Source: Hyalella azteca (taxonomy: Eukaryota; Arthropoda; Malacostraca; Amphipoda; Hyalellidae). From it: 64,000 nt of DNA. Where the stretch lies: assembly GCF_000764305.2 (NCBI RefSeq), contig NW_025932756.1:248001-312000 (forward strand), in the 5' to 3' direction. The position numbers and the translations under genes were made by a program. Positions 1-12,600 of this stretch are shown piece by piece (positions within the stretch are counted from its first letter, which is position 1; each line of letters begins with the position of its first letter). The notes under the pieces are model-generated. The model was not told where the DNA came from, did no database searches, and saw nothing but the letters and a program-made list of their open reading frames with translations.

Positions 1-44
1 TGTTAGAAAACTATTAGAAAATATCACCACTTATCCTCGTATGC

Positions 45-293
45 CATGGTTGAACTCGTATAAAGTTGACCCATCAGAAGCTCATTTTTGCGAATGTAGT
101 TTGTTGTTCGCCTGTGACGTCACTGATCTCGGTGATGTCACAAGCATTAACCATTCACTGAAATGCGATCAAACCAGTCAACCAATCAGTCATGGGAATG
201 ACGGAATTGCTTACGTTTCTCGATCTCAGTGACGTAACAAAAAAGATGAATTCTCGTAGGTCAACCTCATATGGTTGATATAGTTCAACCATG
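45..293. repeat. Small inverted-repeat element (MITE-like)
   Basis: The element starts CATGGTTGAAC and ends with the reverse complement GTTCAACCATG. The similarity continues inward: GTTGACC near 67 faces GGTCAAC near 260. No open frame of note lies inside. The same CATGGTTGAA motif recurs near 1100 and 2520, so this is a dispersed family. No clear target-site duplication was found and the superfamily is unknown. Confidence 0.5.
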
Positions 294-3200
294 CTCGGAA
301 GCAATGCATTCATGTCAGCTGGAAATTGAACTCCATTAAATAGTTTCGCTATCTATCGCTCACAACTGTCATCCTTGCAAATAATTACATTTTCTATTAG
401 TTACTAATAAGTACTTTTCAGTAATCGCGTTTTAAACTTAAACGCTTTTCTCGCTCGTACCTAATAGATAATATACATTCGCGTTCTCGTCGTTTTTTTT
501 TTGTGCTCAATGAAACGTATTTTACTGATTCTTATAAAGTTACTTAATATGGATATGACCTCAACTGTCAGTATTATTCTGCTACCGGTAGTTAATCTGA
601 AATAAATCGTCTCATCTCTCTCATTTGCAAGATTTGTTTCTGAAATTTTTCTTACTGTCACACTAGCGAACGTTTCATGGATCTTCGAAATTATGCTCTT
701 ACGTACACTTAATTAAGAGAGGTTCCAAACTTTTTGTGGGCGAATACCGTTTTAAGGTTCCGTTCAGTCGCTCCGTACACTTAGGCACCACTGCATACTT
801 CTGCTATTAATATATATTAGCCGCTAGAGTGTAGCATTACTTTCATTTTCTATATCTTAACCACATTAGATAAGTGCACTGTTTGAAAATAGTGGTACCG
901 TTAAATTCTGATATACAGTTAGAATGAAACGGCATATCTTTGCTGATTACCTTGTGTCAGGCAGTTAACTTCTTTGAAGTTAAAATAACCTGCTAAAAAT
1001 ATTTTAATAAACCTAAATCGTCGGCGTCTTCTAGATTGGTTCTAAGCATTTCAGGCTTCCACTTGAGGTACCCGTACCGAAGTTTGAGGCACGCTGGCCT
1101 ATGGTTGAATTAATTATTATTAATTCAACCATGAGCTGGCCTATGTGGACGAACTCGCATAATCCTGACACAAACTTATCGTAAGATGAATTTAGTTCAT
1201 AAGTTTATTTGCTTTCTTACAGGAAGTGTTATTTTGTTGCTTCGCGCGCGCGAGGTGTAATATATTTTCATCAGAAAATCGTTTACTCTTTTGATGTTTC
1301 AATGAAGTATCCTCGCGTAATTTTCTGATTTTTGCCATCTTATAAAGTTGTGTTCTTAATAGCTAGGGACGTATTCTTGAAGTATGAAGATACATTAACG
1401 AATGTTACATGCTCACACTCTTCTTCATGAATATGTTTAAATTAGTTATACAATCATCGAACACAAGTTTATTTAATCATCGTTGATTTTAATCATCATT
1501 GATTTCAATCATCTGTGAATAGTTTTCTTCAAATGTACTTATGCCTAGCGTGATTGAAGCATAAACCTAAGTGTCGTGCAACATGAAGCATGCGTAGCGA
1601 CTAGTGATTGATACGAGGCGAACTAGAGCTTGTTTGTGCTGACCTCATAGCTTTCCGGCGACCAGGCTCTGCCTGCGTCCCTACAAGATGGCAGTGCACA
1701 CATAACCATGGAGTATTTCCGCCCTAGTCTATATTTACAGTCTGCTTTAAAAGAAGGATTGATTTCCTGAAGGAAAACGTTCCATGCCTGCTTTTGACAA
1801 CAGCCTTGGCGAATAATTTGCCGGGTGAACAGGTCGAATACCAATAATTAGTGTATTGAAGGTCAGTTATTTCTTTCATTCAAAGTGGGAAAATTTTTTT
1901 TCGTATATTTTTGTGTATGTATAAATTATCCAAGGTACATTCTGTATTTTGCAGCAATGTATTGGTAATTATGCAGTATCTCAACTGTAAGTGGTGCCTG
2001 TTGCGCATTTCGGATTTTTCCTCGGTTATCTCTATTGATGTGTTATCTCAAAATGCAGCAGTCACGGATCTTTTACGTGAGGCTTCCGGAAATATACCAG
2101 CAAAATTTAATTCATGCTGTCATCGTGCTGAATCGCTCGGTATATACTTTCACGTATGATTTACTAAACTTAAACTTCATCTACGCTCACCTAGTGAGTG
2201 TTTTCTTTGTAGAATTCGAGTTCTATATTTTTTACCTTCAGGATTATTTGTCTATTGTTTCGTTTTATTTATTTTCTTTTTTAGATGTTTATTTATCTAT
2301 TGTTTATTCGCAAAAGTAGCTGAAATACCAAATTTATAATGAAATATTTCACTACGAGATCGAGCACTATCATATTAATCGTAAGCAAGACTATTAGACT
2401 ACACGAAGTTTAGGACTTCTTACTCTCATCAGAACGTTAATTTGTTGCCGATAAATGTAGCCCAAGGCAATAAATTCCGAAAGCTAAAACTGTAGCTTAT
2501 CATATCTCGTTGTCTGACTCATGGTTGAATCATGGTCTGACTTGCTCTGGAGGAAAACGAGTCGGTTTTTTTTTCTTGCATGATGTAACACTTAATTTTT
2601 AAGCTCACTGAACTTTCAAGACCGGTCGCAAGACAGGCCGGAAAATTGTCCGAGAGGTGTTCGGTAGGGTCGAGAAAACGTACCGCACGGACTTCACGGC
2701 ACCCGCGAAGGTTTCGTGCCAGCACGGGATTACTGATAAATAGCGCCCCGCCCTCTTTATCCTCAGTTACGTCCTAGACTCGGTAGTGGACAGTGTGTTG
2801 TCACGTAGCGGCGTCGCTTGTGCAGAAATTCGGACTAGGATGATAGGGTTTCATTTATTACTCTGTAAAAAATTAATTTATATTATTCATCCATTATGGA
2901 ACTGCTTTATTAAATAATCATATTTATGAATTAAATCTTTAATCCCATGAATATTGTATTGATGCTGCATGTAAAATGTGTTGCATCACATTTTGGTTGA
3001 ACGCTAATTGTGAAAATAGTTTCTCGAACACGAAGTGTTCTAACGTATAGAAAGTTGCCTTTATTGCGCTTTATATTTTGTTATCGTATCAGTATTTCTG
3101 CAGCAATGAATTTACATTTGTATGTCTAATTAGATCATGCTTATTGAGCACAACTTTTATCTGCACGCTACTCACCCCCGCATCTCTGCTGCTGTCACGG

Positions 3201-3613
3201 AAATTCGTTTGGTGGCTTGAATAATTCTTAAGAAAAATTTCCTTAGAGTAAAATATGCCGAATGGTCTTTTTCATCGAGCTGCGGTGTCTACAGCCGATA
3301 ACCCTCCTGATTCAATTCATGATTATAATTATTCATTCATGCATCGATGCTAGCGACAATTATATTTGCCTATGGACAATTTGTTTCAGATGTTAAAAAT
3401 AGTTATCAAAAGCTCGATAAGTCGTTCTCAGCTTATGCATTGATAGCTCGCTTCAAACGCTGGAGCCGACTACTTGTTCCAAGATGCTGAAATCAACTCT
3501 TCGACCTTTCAAGATAAAATATTACCCCTCGTAAAAATTCAATTAAATTATGTGCGCACATAATTGTGGACATTGGCTATTGAATTTTTATATAGGTAAA
3601 CTTCCTTCACTAA
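294..3613. other. Intergenic DNA without recognisable gene
   Basis: This is AT-rich sequence with only short open frames and no splice-bounded exon that reads like a known family. It holds the tiny palindromic insertion at 1093-1145 and another CATGGTTGAA motif near 2520. Upstream exons or control regions of a gene outside the window cannot be excluded. Confidence 0.5.
1093..1145. repeat. Near-perfect hairpin flanked by 11-bp direct repeats
   Basis: The 32-bp palindrome at 1101-1132 begins ATGGTTGAATTAATT and ends with its complement. It sits between two copies of GCTGGCCTATG (1093-1103 and 1135-1145). The arrangement resembles a minimal insertion with a target-site duplication, and its arms match the ends of the element at 45-293. 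Confidence 0.55.
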
Positions 3614-3621
3614 GTTGTAGC

Positions 3622-3975
3622 CAGAGCTGGGCAGCGCTACTTAGAAATGTAGCGGCGCTACCGCTACCGCTGCATGCTCTAAATGTAGCGGGCGCTACCG
3701 CTACCGCTACACCCACTGGATTGTAACGGGCGCTACCGCTACCGCTACAGTAAAATGTAGCGCGCTACATTAGCCGCTACAATGGCCGAAATTATTGGAA
3801 ATCTCTAAATATTTATTGTTCTGCTATTGGGATTTACTCATTAACATTTAATGATAATAAAACATTTTTAAAACATATCATGCCTTAAATGTAGAGCCGC
3901 TACCGCTACCGCTACTGAAAATGTAGCGGCCGCTAGTAGCGGCCGCTACATGTAGCGCGCTACTGCCCACCTCTG
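3622..3975. mobile_element. Non-autonomous hAT-type MITE, 354 bp
   Basis: The ends read CAGAGCTGGGCAGCGCTACT on the left and, reverse-complemented, CAGAGGTGGGCAGTAGCGCG on the right. A perfect 8-bp direct repeat GTTGTAGC flanks the element (3614-3621 and 3976-3983). A CAGRG terminus and an 8-bp target duplication are hallmarks of the hAT superfamily. The interior is packed with GTAGCGGTAGCGG-type subterminal repeats on both sides of an AT-rich centre, and there is no transposase frame. Family assignment below superfamily is not possible by eye. Confidence 0.88.
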
Positions 3976-3983
3976 GTTGTAGC

Positions 3984-6548
3984 TCAGTTTCTGGTTTGTG
4001 CACTACATACTCCTACGTTTGAGCCATGAGTCTAGCCTACCCAACTCTTCGTAGCCGCGCGCCAGGTGTCCATTTGGCCTTGGGCGTGAAAAATCCTGCA
4101 TCTCGAGGACCATCGCGGGCGACCCTGATGCATATTGTGTTGAGCTGGCGAGGTATAAACATGTGCGTGTAGTGCTCATAAAACGGCGTATGAGTGATTA
4201 AATGTACTCTAAATATATACTCTTAGCAATAAAAGACTGAATGTTCTAAACGTTGCAGTGTAATTTTTCGTCGCGGCAATTCAAGCGTCAACAAATGGGA
4301 AATTTCAGTGCTGTGTCAGGTTTCCTCCGTCTTGAAGAATAATGGATAATAATATGAATTTCTGTTCCCCTTGCCCTGGTCTTTAGGAGTAGGAATACCA
4401 AGCTACCGTATTAAAAAAACTTTACGCCTTCACAGATAATTATTCCATGACAAATATTTCCGTCTTGATTCTAATGGCCTCCGGTCATGAGCTCTAAAGG
4501 TCTTACTTCTCATTATCAGTCCCTCTGTGCTTTATTCGGACTATTTCTTTGTATACATGGTGTTAGTGTCATAGTGTGAAATATGCAATAAAAAATATGA
4601 ACGGCTCCTTCCACGTGAATTTATTTGTCGTTAAATATTATGCATTATGTCTCGTCTATATTGTGTCGTTTAAAATTTCGGATGAATTGGGTTCATTAGG
4701 AAGCAATAAAATTATCACATCTATGAGCTCGGATCGTTTCTAGATTTAATAATCAATTTTGGTTACCTGTAGACTAGGAATTAGTAAATAATAATTGTAC
4801 TACAACTTCGTAATTCAGTTGACTTTGTGTTGTGTTGTGTACCGTCGCCTGTAGGAGCTCTTGGCTTGCGTCCAAATTCGACTTCATTTCTCTTACCCCG
4901 GAACTGAGCAATGTAGCCCGGCAGGCATGGGCACTACCTAGACCTTATTAATAAAGGTTGTCATATTTTTTATCATATATTTGAAAGCCTTAATTCGTTA
5001 GAGAAGGACGTCAAACGGAACTCAGGCATAATGCCTACATCACTCACAAGAATCTGTAACTTAAGTGGCGCTGAAAGTGTTCTAATGAGAATAAAAGGAA
5101 GGGATCCCAAGCCAATTTGGTGGTCCCAAGCCATTCTTACTGGCCAAATTTGCGTGGGTAGCTGTAAACTAATCTAATATTTTCTAAATTTTATCTTGAT
5201 TCTATCAGCCAACACTGCTTCTCCTGTGCATGTGATGGATATGGGAGGTTTGCGATATCATAGATATGACCCGTGCGTTTTAATGGCAATTTTGAACGTT
5301 ATAATGCCCGACCGAAAAGTGCGTTTAAGTAATTAGAACAAAGTTTAGCAAGCCCATTATTTGGCCCCACGAGGAATTGCAGAGCGCCTAATGTGCAGAG
5401 AGTCCACGGCCGGACCCTGTCGCTGGAAGCGGTCGCTTGCGCTGCAACTCGTCGCACCAGTTCTTATTGCGTTTTGAATACAAACACAAACCCTTCGACT
5501 AGTCCCGCTACACTAACTAATAATTTACTTTCTTTTCCATCTATTATGAATAATTTCAAGCGTATATTGTTTAATTTCATGTCTACGTCATTTATTAATC
5601 TGGAACTATCTGTGCCTCTGCACAAGTTAAGACTATGTGCGTTGCCTGCATTCTATGCAAATAATTTCATGACCGCGCACCCCACCTTGCGTTCAGGAGA
5701 CTTGTTCATGTGTTCGGCACGTGCAAAGTGTCGCCTTTAGAATACCACGGTCAACCATAAGGGGCGAGACATGAACAAGTGTTTTGAATGTTGAATCGAT
5801 AATATTCAGTCAAAAGGTTCTTCAGCCCGTTATAAATCGAGGATTTTTGTTTCGAGTGCTTTTTTTTCTTGTTTCGAAGAGGAAAAATATAGGTGATAAA
5901 ATATTTTGCGCCTTCGTGTTAATTTTTGTAACCGTAGATTACAATGCAAAGTGCATAATTTTGAGGAAAAAAACAATATTTGTTCTATAATAATGAGTCT
6001 TGGCTCAACGTGTGACGAATGAGAGGCAACAAAAATTGGCGTCGACATTCCAGGAATTTAATAAAACTCATAATGGATACGTTTGATGTCGACTTGCATG
6101 ATCACGATGATACGCTCCTAGTAATTCGCTCGAAAATAGTTTAATCTCAAGCGTCATTTGCTCGCTCTACGTGTTGGTATTGTTATGAACCATTCATGGC
6201 CGCGCACTCCGCGCCTTTGAATTGTCTATTTCTTGCTTGCTGTTACAACAATGGGAATTAAGTTGAAAAGGAAGTTATATAGTTTCATATATTATATATA
6301 CCTTACGTACGGGTAGGTGCGGACTCTGTGTACGGAAACAGTACGTATGCTTGACCTTGAAGTTCGTTCGCTGCCACCAAGTTTTTTGTTCGGTCTAGTG
6401 AAGCTTGTCTGTGTGCATATAATATAGCACCCTGTTCCGGGCACTGAAAACTAATACTAGCAACATGTTTTTTTTCAGTTTCGCTCCATACTCTGCAGGT
6501 AACTCTGGAATTTAGCAAAGCATATTATATACATTACCATACCTCATC
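3984..6548. other. Intergenic DNA without recognisable gene
   Basis: AT-rich sequence lies upstream of the CHK-kinase-like gene. The longest frame (5393-5740, +) does not resemble a known family and has no supporting splice context. The promoter of the downstream gene should lie in the last few hundred bases, but no clear TATA or initiator could be chosen. Confidence 0.45.
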
Positions 6549-8766
6549 ATGGAGTTTTCTGACGAAGATGTTGCGGTGTTGTTCATCCAATATTTGGAGG
6601 GTGAGAGTAAATTCTTAAGAAAATGTATCAAGGTATTCATAATCTGCACACTAGGTATGCACTTTTGACTATAAATTCACGGATTGAGTTTATTTATATC
6701 GGCCACCTTGAGTGTCGCGGCCACTAATGTCGTCTAGGCGAAGTCCGGAAGTCGTCAATCCCGCCTAACTACCCCTGAACTACGTCGACGACCGCGTGCT
6801 TGACCTCAAATAATTATTAATAACCATTTTCGCTGAAGTAATTTAAGATTAATCATTAAATTCTATATATATCTAAAAAATAATTGCTTTTTCGTCTTTA
6901 ATTGCAAAAAGCAAAATTTGCGTGAATCTTGAAGTAAGTTTAGTGACCACAATTACCAGCGCTGCAGGTTGAACTATCTTGCGCCGAACGTGACAATAGA
7001 CGTAGTCCAGCTTAATAATACTGAAGATTTATTTCGTCGTCATAGCCCACACCGACGCAGTGACGATGGTACGAAGGTCGGACGTAGTTTCTATTGATGA
7101 AAAGCAGGCTGGAGTACGAAGCGTATGAGCTACACACAATAGAGTGTTTTCAAGGCTCCTAGCTGCCTAAACATTCCAATGATGTACATAGGCTATATCA
7201 TGTCATATATGCATGGCATACATTTTTTAAAGAAATTTGCGGCTAATCGCGTAAGTTGCGAGACATGCCTCAAGTCGACCGTGACTTCTCTGGCTGTGTA
7301 CCGTTTCATTTTCATAATTTGATGTAGAAATATTCTCAAGATAAAATCAGTAACTTGAAGGCCGTGGTTTGGTTTCAGCATAGGCGATTTCGTGCCTTAT
7401 CCGGAGGCCGTCCCAAATCAATATTCGTCGGATTTGTAGCGGAACAAGCATTATGAGGTAATGATTTTCTGAGGTATAGATATTTTGAGGATGTATTCAG
7501 CTCTCCAGATGTCTAACTTATCAACGACGAATAGTTAATTGTTCATCATCGCTCGATTTAATTTTTGAGGGATTAATTATTGACACGTTTTCATAAAGGT
7601 AGATACCCCGGTTAATTGAACAAAGCTCAGGTACGGCCGCCTTTCGACCTTTCTCCTATTTGACTGTAGGCCGTGCAATTAGTTTGTTCTAACAATTAAT
7701 TATGAATATTTTTTGTGCAGGAAGGATGGCTGAGCCTACAAACATCGAGGAGCGCTTGGCAGCTCTTCCTAAGCCAGGATCTTTTGACATCGACGACGAG
7801 GTGCCCAACACATGCATCATCTTCAGGAGCGGCCGCCCTCGGGTCATTAAGGCCACATCCTCCGACGACCTGTACCGACAGGGGCTCCAGCCTTACCCTC
7901 GTAAGGACTTGACGACTCATCACGCCCTCTTAGTGACGCGCGCACTAGCATCACTACACGCACATTGCTCCGTCCTCCAGAAAGACGGGCTGGATCTCCC
8001 CAACCCAAATGTAGCAGAATTACGAGATATCGCTCGCTTTGCTAAGTGCCCAACCGCAGCCTCCGGCAAAAGCGAGTGCAGTATGGCTAAAGTTGAGGTG
8101 TGTAACGGCGAATGTGGAGACGCTCTAACTTCAGAAGTTACTCAAGTTGACATTGCTAACGCCAATCTTGATATTTTAATTCATAGGCTCCACGCCAACC
8201 CAGATAATGGCCATATTAGGAACCGTCTCGCGAACTTGAGATCGGATTTGCCGACTCTCATGGATTTTATTAGATTTTCGTCAGCGGTGAGCAAGAAATG
8301 GATGGTGAGCGTTGGACCGATCAGCACTTGTGACGTGTGGATAAATCGCCACAACGAAGAGGACGACATTGTAGCTCTTCGTCTACGCGGAGGAACGTCC
8401 CTGCGAGCACCTCCCCTGCGAGACGCGGCATGGGTGTGGCTCACTCTTCTCGAGCCCTCGATGTTGCGGGAGCGTTACACTGAACTCTGTGACGCTTATT
8501 GCCTCACTTATAACTCCACCCACCACCGTCTCGTCAGTACTGATTCAGAGCAAGAGCCAGAGGAACTTCTAACTTACTTCGACCTCATGAGGGACCTCGG
8601 AGAATCCTTCCTTCACGCTTTCCTTACTTTCCTGTACAAGTTTGTGGTGTCCAAAACATGGTTCGTTGACCGGGAGTTGTACTTGCCTTCCGGCATCACG
8701 CGAACAACAGAAATATTACAATATTTAATAGATAATGGAATCGTGGGCAGTATTTTCATAGCGTGA
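6549..8766 (+). CDS. CHK/ecdysteroid-kinase-like (EcKL) protein, probable pseudokinase
   Basis: The two-exon model is 6549-6600 and 7721-8766, giving 365 aa. Exon 1 starts at a good ATG (catcATGG) and ends G|GTGAGA in phase 1. Exon 2 follows a pyrimidine-rich tttttgtgcag and reads on in the same phase. Family resemblance is seen in the LVTRALASLHAHC segment (family: LxxLAxLHA), the preceding SDDLYRQGL (family EDLxxxGF), and a distant counterpart of the HGDxWxNN loop. Members of this family phosphorylate small molecules such as ecdysteroids. Here the loop reads TCDVWINR, the VDFQ metal-binding motif is replaced by LRGG, and the N-lobe before EDL is about 60 residues short. Catalysis is therefore doubtful. 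An exon missing between 6601 and 7720, or a wrong exon 1, remains possible. The gene is convergent with PRP19. Confidence 0.6.
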
Positions 8767-9321
8767 TAGACTGCACAACGTATGCAACTTTAATTTTAAA
8801 CTGTTTAGTTCGAATCGGAATAACAAGCAAGCTTGTTATGCACTAGCAGAGCATATACATTGACAGGAGAGTTTTTCCCGTATGTTTGTAGTGACAGTTA
8901 TGTAAGCCCTTGAACTTAATAGAAATTCTTAAATGATTAACAAGCAACAGGAAATTTGTAAACACTGCCAGAATTGCTTACAGTTATTTGGTAGATCAGA
9001 ATTCTGTGTTTAGTCTAAGCTTGAGGCATTCCCGCAATTCAATCATTTAAGCTATTCTAGTATAGACAGGAAACGTACGTAGTCATAATTACCATTTAAT
9101 TATCAGTAGTCGCAGGGGCAATGTATTGATTGTATTCATACTAAAGATCTATCAATTCAATTTATTTGTATTCGTACTAAAAGATCTATCAGTTCAATTT
9201 ATTATATGAACATAACATTTTTCTCGAGTATCGTGCCTTAATTTGATGCTCGTGTCTATTATTTATACGTTCCACTCCGGGATAGAAATTATATTTTATA
9301 AAGAAATGTTTAATATTCACT
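8767..9321. other. 3' flank between two convergent genes
   Basis: This AT-rich stretch should hold the 3' UTR of the CHK-like gene. It contains two imperfect tandem copies, about 37 bp each, of a segment including AGATCTATCAATTCAATTTA (about 9134-9205). No other gene was seen. Confidence 0.5.
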
Positions 9322-9327
9322 TTTATT
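9322..9327 (-). terminator. Probable PRP19 poly(A) signal AATAAA
   Basis: TTTATT on the plus strand reads AATAAA on the minus strand, about 320 nt beyond the PRP19 stop codon, which suggests a short 3' UTR. It was chosen as the first canonical hexamer downstream; no cleavage site was verified. Confidence 0.4.
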
Positions 9328-9646
9328 GATAACCTTATTTATGGAAACTTGAAACGCATCAGAAATTAAAATGATTACAATGACAATAGAGGAGTGTAAG
9401 GTCATAAATTCCGGAATTATCCTAAAAATCTGTCCATATTCTACGGATCTATTTGAGGGCAATTTTCACTCTAGTATCAATGGTTTGACTATAAAAATTG
9501 CATTGAAATTCTTCTAAATGAAAGCAAGTCTATATGGATTGAAACTCATTACTCTAAATTACAAAGCATTATGAGGGTACATTTGACTACTCAGTATAGT
9601 GGTTATTACGATCATAAATACTGAATAAATATTCAGAATGAAGCGA

Positions 9647-12600
9647 TTATGAGCCGTAGATCTTAAGGGTTCGGTCCATGGAAGTGGAGGCAAGGCTGGC
9701 AGCGTCAGCGGAGAAGCGGACGCCCGTGGCAAGGGCGGTGTGGTCTGTGAAGACGCGCAGCTCCGTCCACTGCTTGCACAGGTACACCCTGCGCAACAAC
9801 CACACACGTCAACACAATCTACAAAACACTTCTACATTTCCCCTTATATATTTGTAATGACAGGTATTTTAAAGATATATCTGAGTCGGGACTATCTTTG
9901 ATATAAATACGTATACGGTGATCGGAAATTAAAAACAAATAGTTGGATAAAAATTAATAAAATAGTGTCTGCGTTCAAGAAAAAAATTTCTAGGTCAGCA
10001 AATGAAAAAAAGTTACCTAAATTTCGAGGAGATACATGAAGAGAATTACAAGCTCACTGACTCCTCAAATTCAATGCAGCCAAAACGTAACAAAAAAAAA
10101 AAACAGCAAATATATTTCCTTTACGAGTTAACAATTTGTGCTAAAATCAGATTCAAACTCGGCAAGAATCCAACAACTGAATATAAATACCAGATGTTTA
10201 TTTGTACATTTAAGATTCATAAGCTTTCAAGGCTCCCTCCCACTTATTAATATTTAAAAAGGTATTTTTCCGCAGCGATATCACTACTTCACGCTTATTG
10301 AACTACGTTGAAATATCAAACGTGCAGCAGCGTCACAGAAATACCCTTTGAACACAGCACTGACCTGACATCAGTTCCCGCCACGGCAAGGTAGGTGCCG
10401 GAGCGGTCGAAGCAGAGGTCTGTAACCTCGTATCCTTCATCCAACTGCAGGGTTTTGAAGTTGCGCAACTTGCGCAGATCCCAGAGCCTGACAGTTGAGT
10501 CCTCAGCGGCCGTGGCCAGATAGTAGCCGTTCTCGGAGAACGCAATCGATGAGATCGGACCACTGTGGCCTGAATAGAACAAATTACATTAGACGGCCAT
10601 GAGGCAAATGACTCACAGAATAACACGAATATCAAACTAAAGTTATCGCATAGTATTTAAGAGACATGGGCAGAACACTTTTTTGACTGAAATTAGGTTG
10701 TCCAAACGGAACAAATGATGAAATGAAGATATGATAGCATTGCAAACGCCACAATCTAATGAAAGGATTCTAATTAGCTGAACAGTTCTTTTAAATAATT
10801 TCTTACTTAATCATTTATTATTATTATTATTATTAAATTGTCTTCTCGTTAATGCATGATCACAATTCAATTTAATTTCAATGAATAGTATGGTATTAAT
10901 GCACATAAAGCCATTTAATATCGTCGTGGATGAGGAGACATCCGCCATCGTTATACAATGGGCCCACTAACATATAGCAATAATCCGGATGAGGAGACAT
11001 CTGCCATCTCACAATGGGACCACAAACATTAGGTACAAATGTAATTACCAGGGAAATTGGCGACGTTGCTTCTTTCCTTCAAGTCCCAGATTTTGATGGT
11101 GGCGTCCTGGGTTCCGGTGCCTAAAATAAGACCGTCAGGGTGGAACTGAGCGGCCGTCAGAGCCGAGCTGTTGCTCTGGTCGCTCACCTGTTATCAGGGA
11201 CAGATTAAACCACACGTTATCGATTAGGAAGAGCAGTTGTATGGAAATGAACATTAATGACGATTCGTGATATACAAGAAATCTATGCAACTAAGTCCTC
11301 TGCATTAAAATATTAAAAAAATACTTAAAAAAAACTTTTTAATAAGCCACGTTTTTCGTGTGGACTAAAAAGTAGAAAATAAATTATGGTTCGCCCCAAA
11401 AAAACGTGTGTCGGGCAGATTTATGATTAAAATATATATATACTTTACTCAATTAAACTAATTTCGGTCTATAATTACTAGTTTTTATGATTGTATCTGA
11501 AATTGTAAGGCGAAAATAGCCTGCATGCCGAATTTCAGATCTCTAGAACAATCAGAAGTGGGCTAATTTTCGTTGTCAATGTTAACAACAAACAAACAAA
11601 CAAACAAACAAACAAACAAACAAACAAACGCGAAGCTAAGCTAAGAAAAATGTGTTAATAAAATACAACCTGCGACGTAAGCTTGTTAATGTTTTTTTTA
11701 CACAATCTACACTTCGTCAAATCAAGTGAACATTCGCTTGATTTGAAATTGCATACGATATAATATTGAGAGTTAGCTCAACGCAGGTATAATTCGAGCA
11801 ACTAAGCTCTTATCCTGCTGGCGTAACATTGATCACAGAAGCTGCCACGAAACAATAACCATTGAATCCCAATCTAAAGTAATAATGACTTTAAGAATCC
11901 ATATTAGTATCAGACCAAGTGAGAACACCTAGAACTGGTGCCCTCCTTTGTTCAAAACGAGCTATTTCACTTGAAAATTTTTTAGCTGCCTGCGGTGTAA
12001 TAGATGTTTCTTTCTTCCCTACCCCATAATGAAATGCTTAAAACGACACTAAATGAAGAGTGGACTACAACCGATTGTTACATTACGCGAAAATACAACA
12101 ATGAAACAGTACATGTACTTCCATTAACAACAATCATATGACGGTAGATAACACCTGAAAGGGATTACAATAATGAAGTATACACATAAAGGATGAGATA
12201 TGTGGTACCTTGCAGAGGACCCTGCCCGTACGGATGTCAGAGAAGGCCCAGTGGTGGTCCAGTGACGCGGAGAGGAGGTAGTCGCCCGTGGCGTGCAGAG
12301 AGAGGCCTGTCACGGGGCCGTCGTGAGCAGAGATCAGCTGCAGCGTCTGGCTGGTGCCCACGTTCCATACGCGAATCTGATTACAATAATAAATACAAAT
12401 ATTTGCAACGGCGTGCTTTCTTCATAGTATATTTCCAGGACATTAGCTCCATAAATATATAATAGAGAAATTCGAATTCGTAGAACCGTTTTATGTAGCA
12501 TAATAATGCTCTTCTTTTTAAAATGATTTTAATGTTTTTTATTGGTCTATATTTCTTGGTTTTTGCTGCAGCAATACTTTTTGAATATATTTTTAATATA

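Noticed and set aside
5393..5740. 115-residue plus-strand frame
   Set aside because: No recognisable domain, biased composition and no splice or promoter context.
7702..7725. ATG at 7702 as start of the CHK-like gene
   Set aside because: It lies in the pyrimidine tract of a strong acceptor (tattttttgtgcag). The exon starts at 7721 and joins in phase to an upstream ATG exon.
8181..8444. Minus-strand frame opposite the CHK-like exon
   Set aside because: Arg/Ser-rich shadow translation of the real coding strand.
10816..10837. TTA trinucleotide run in a PRP19 intron
   Set aside because: Ordinary short microsatellite without further interest.
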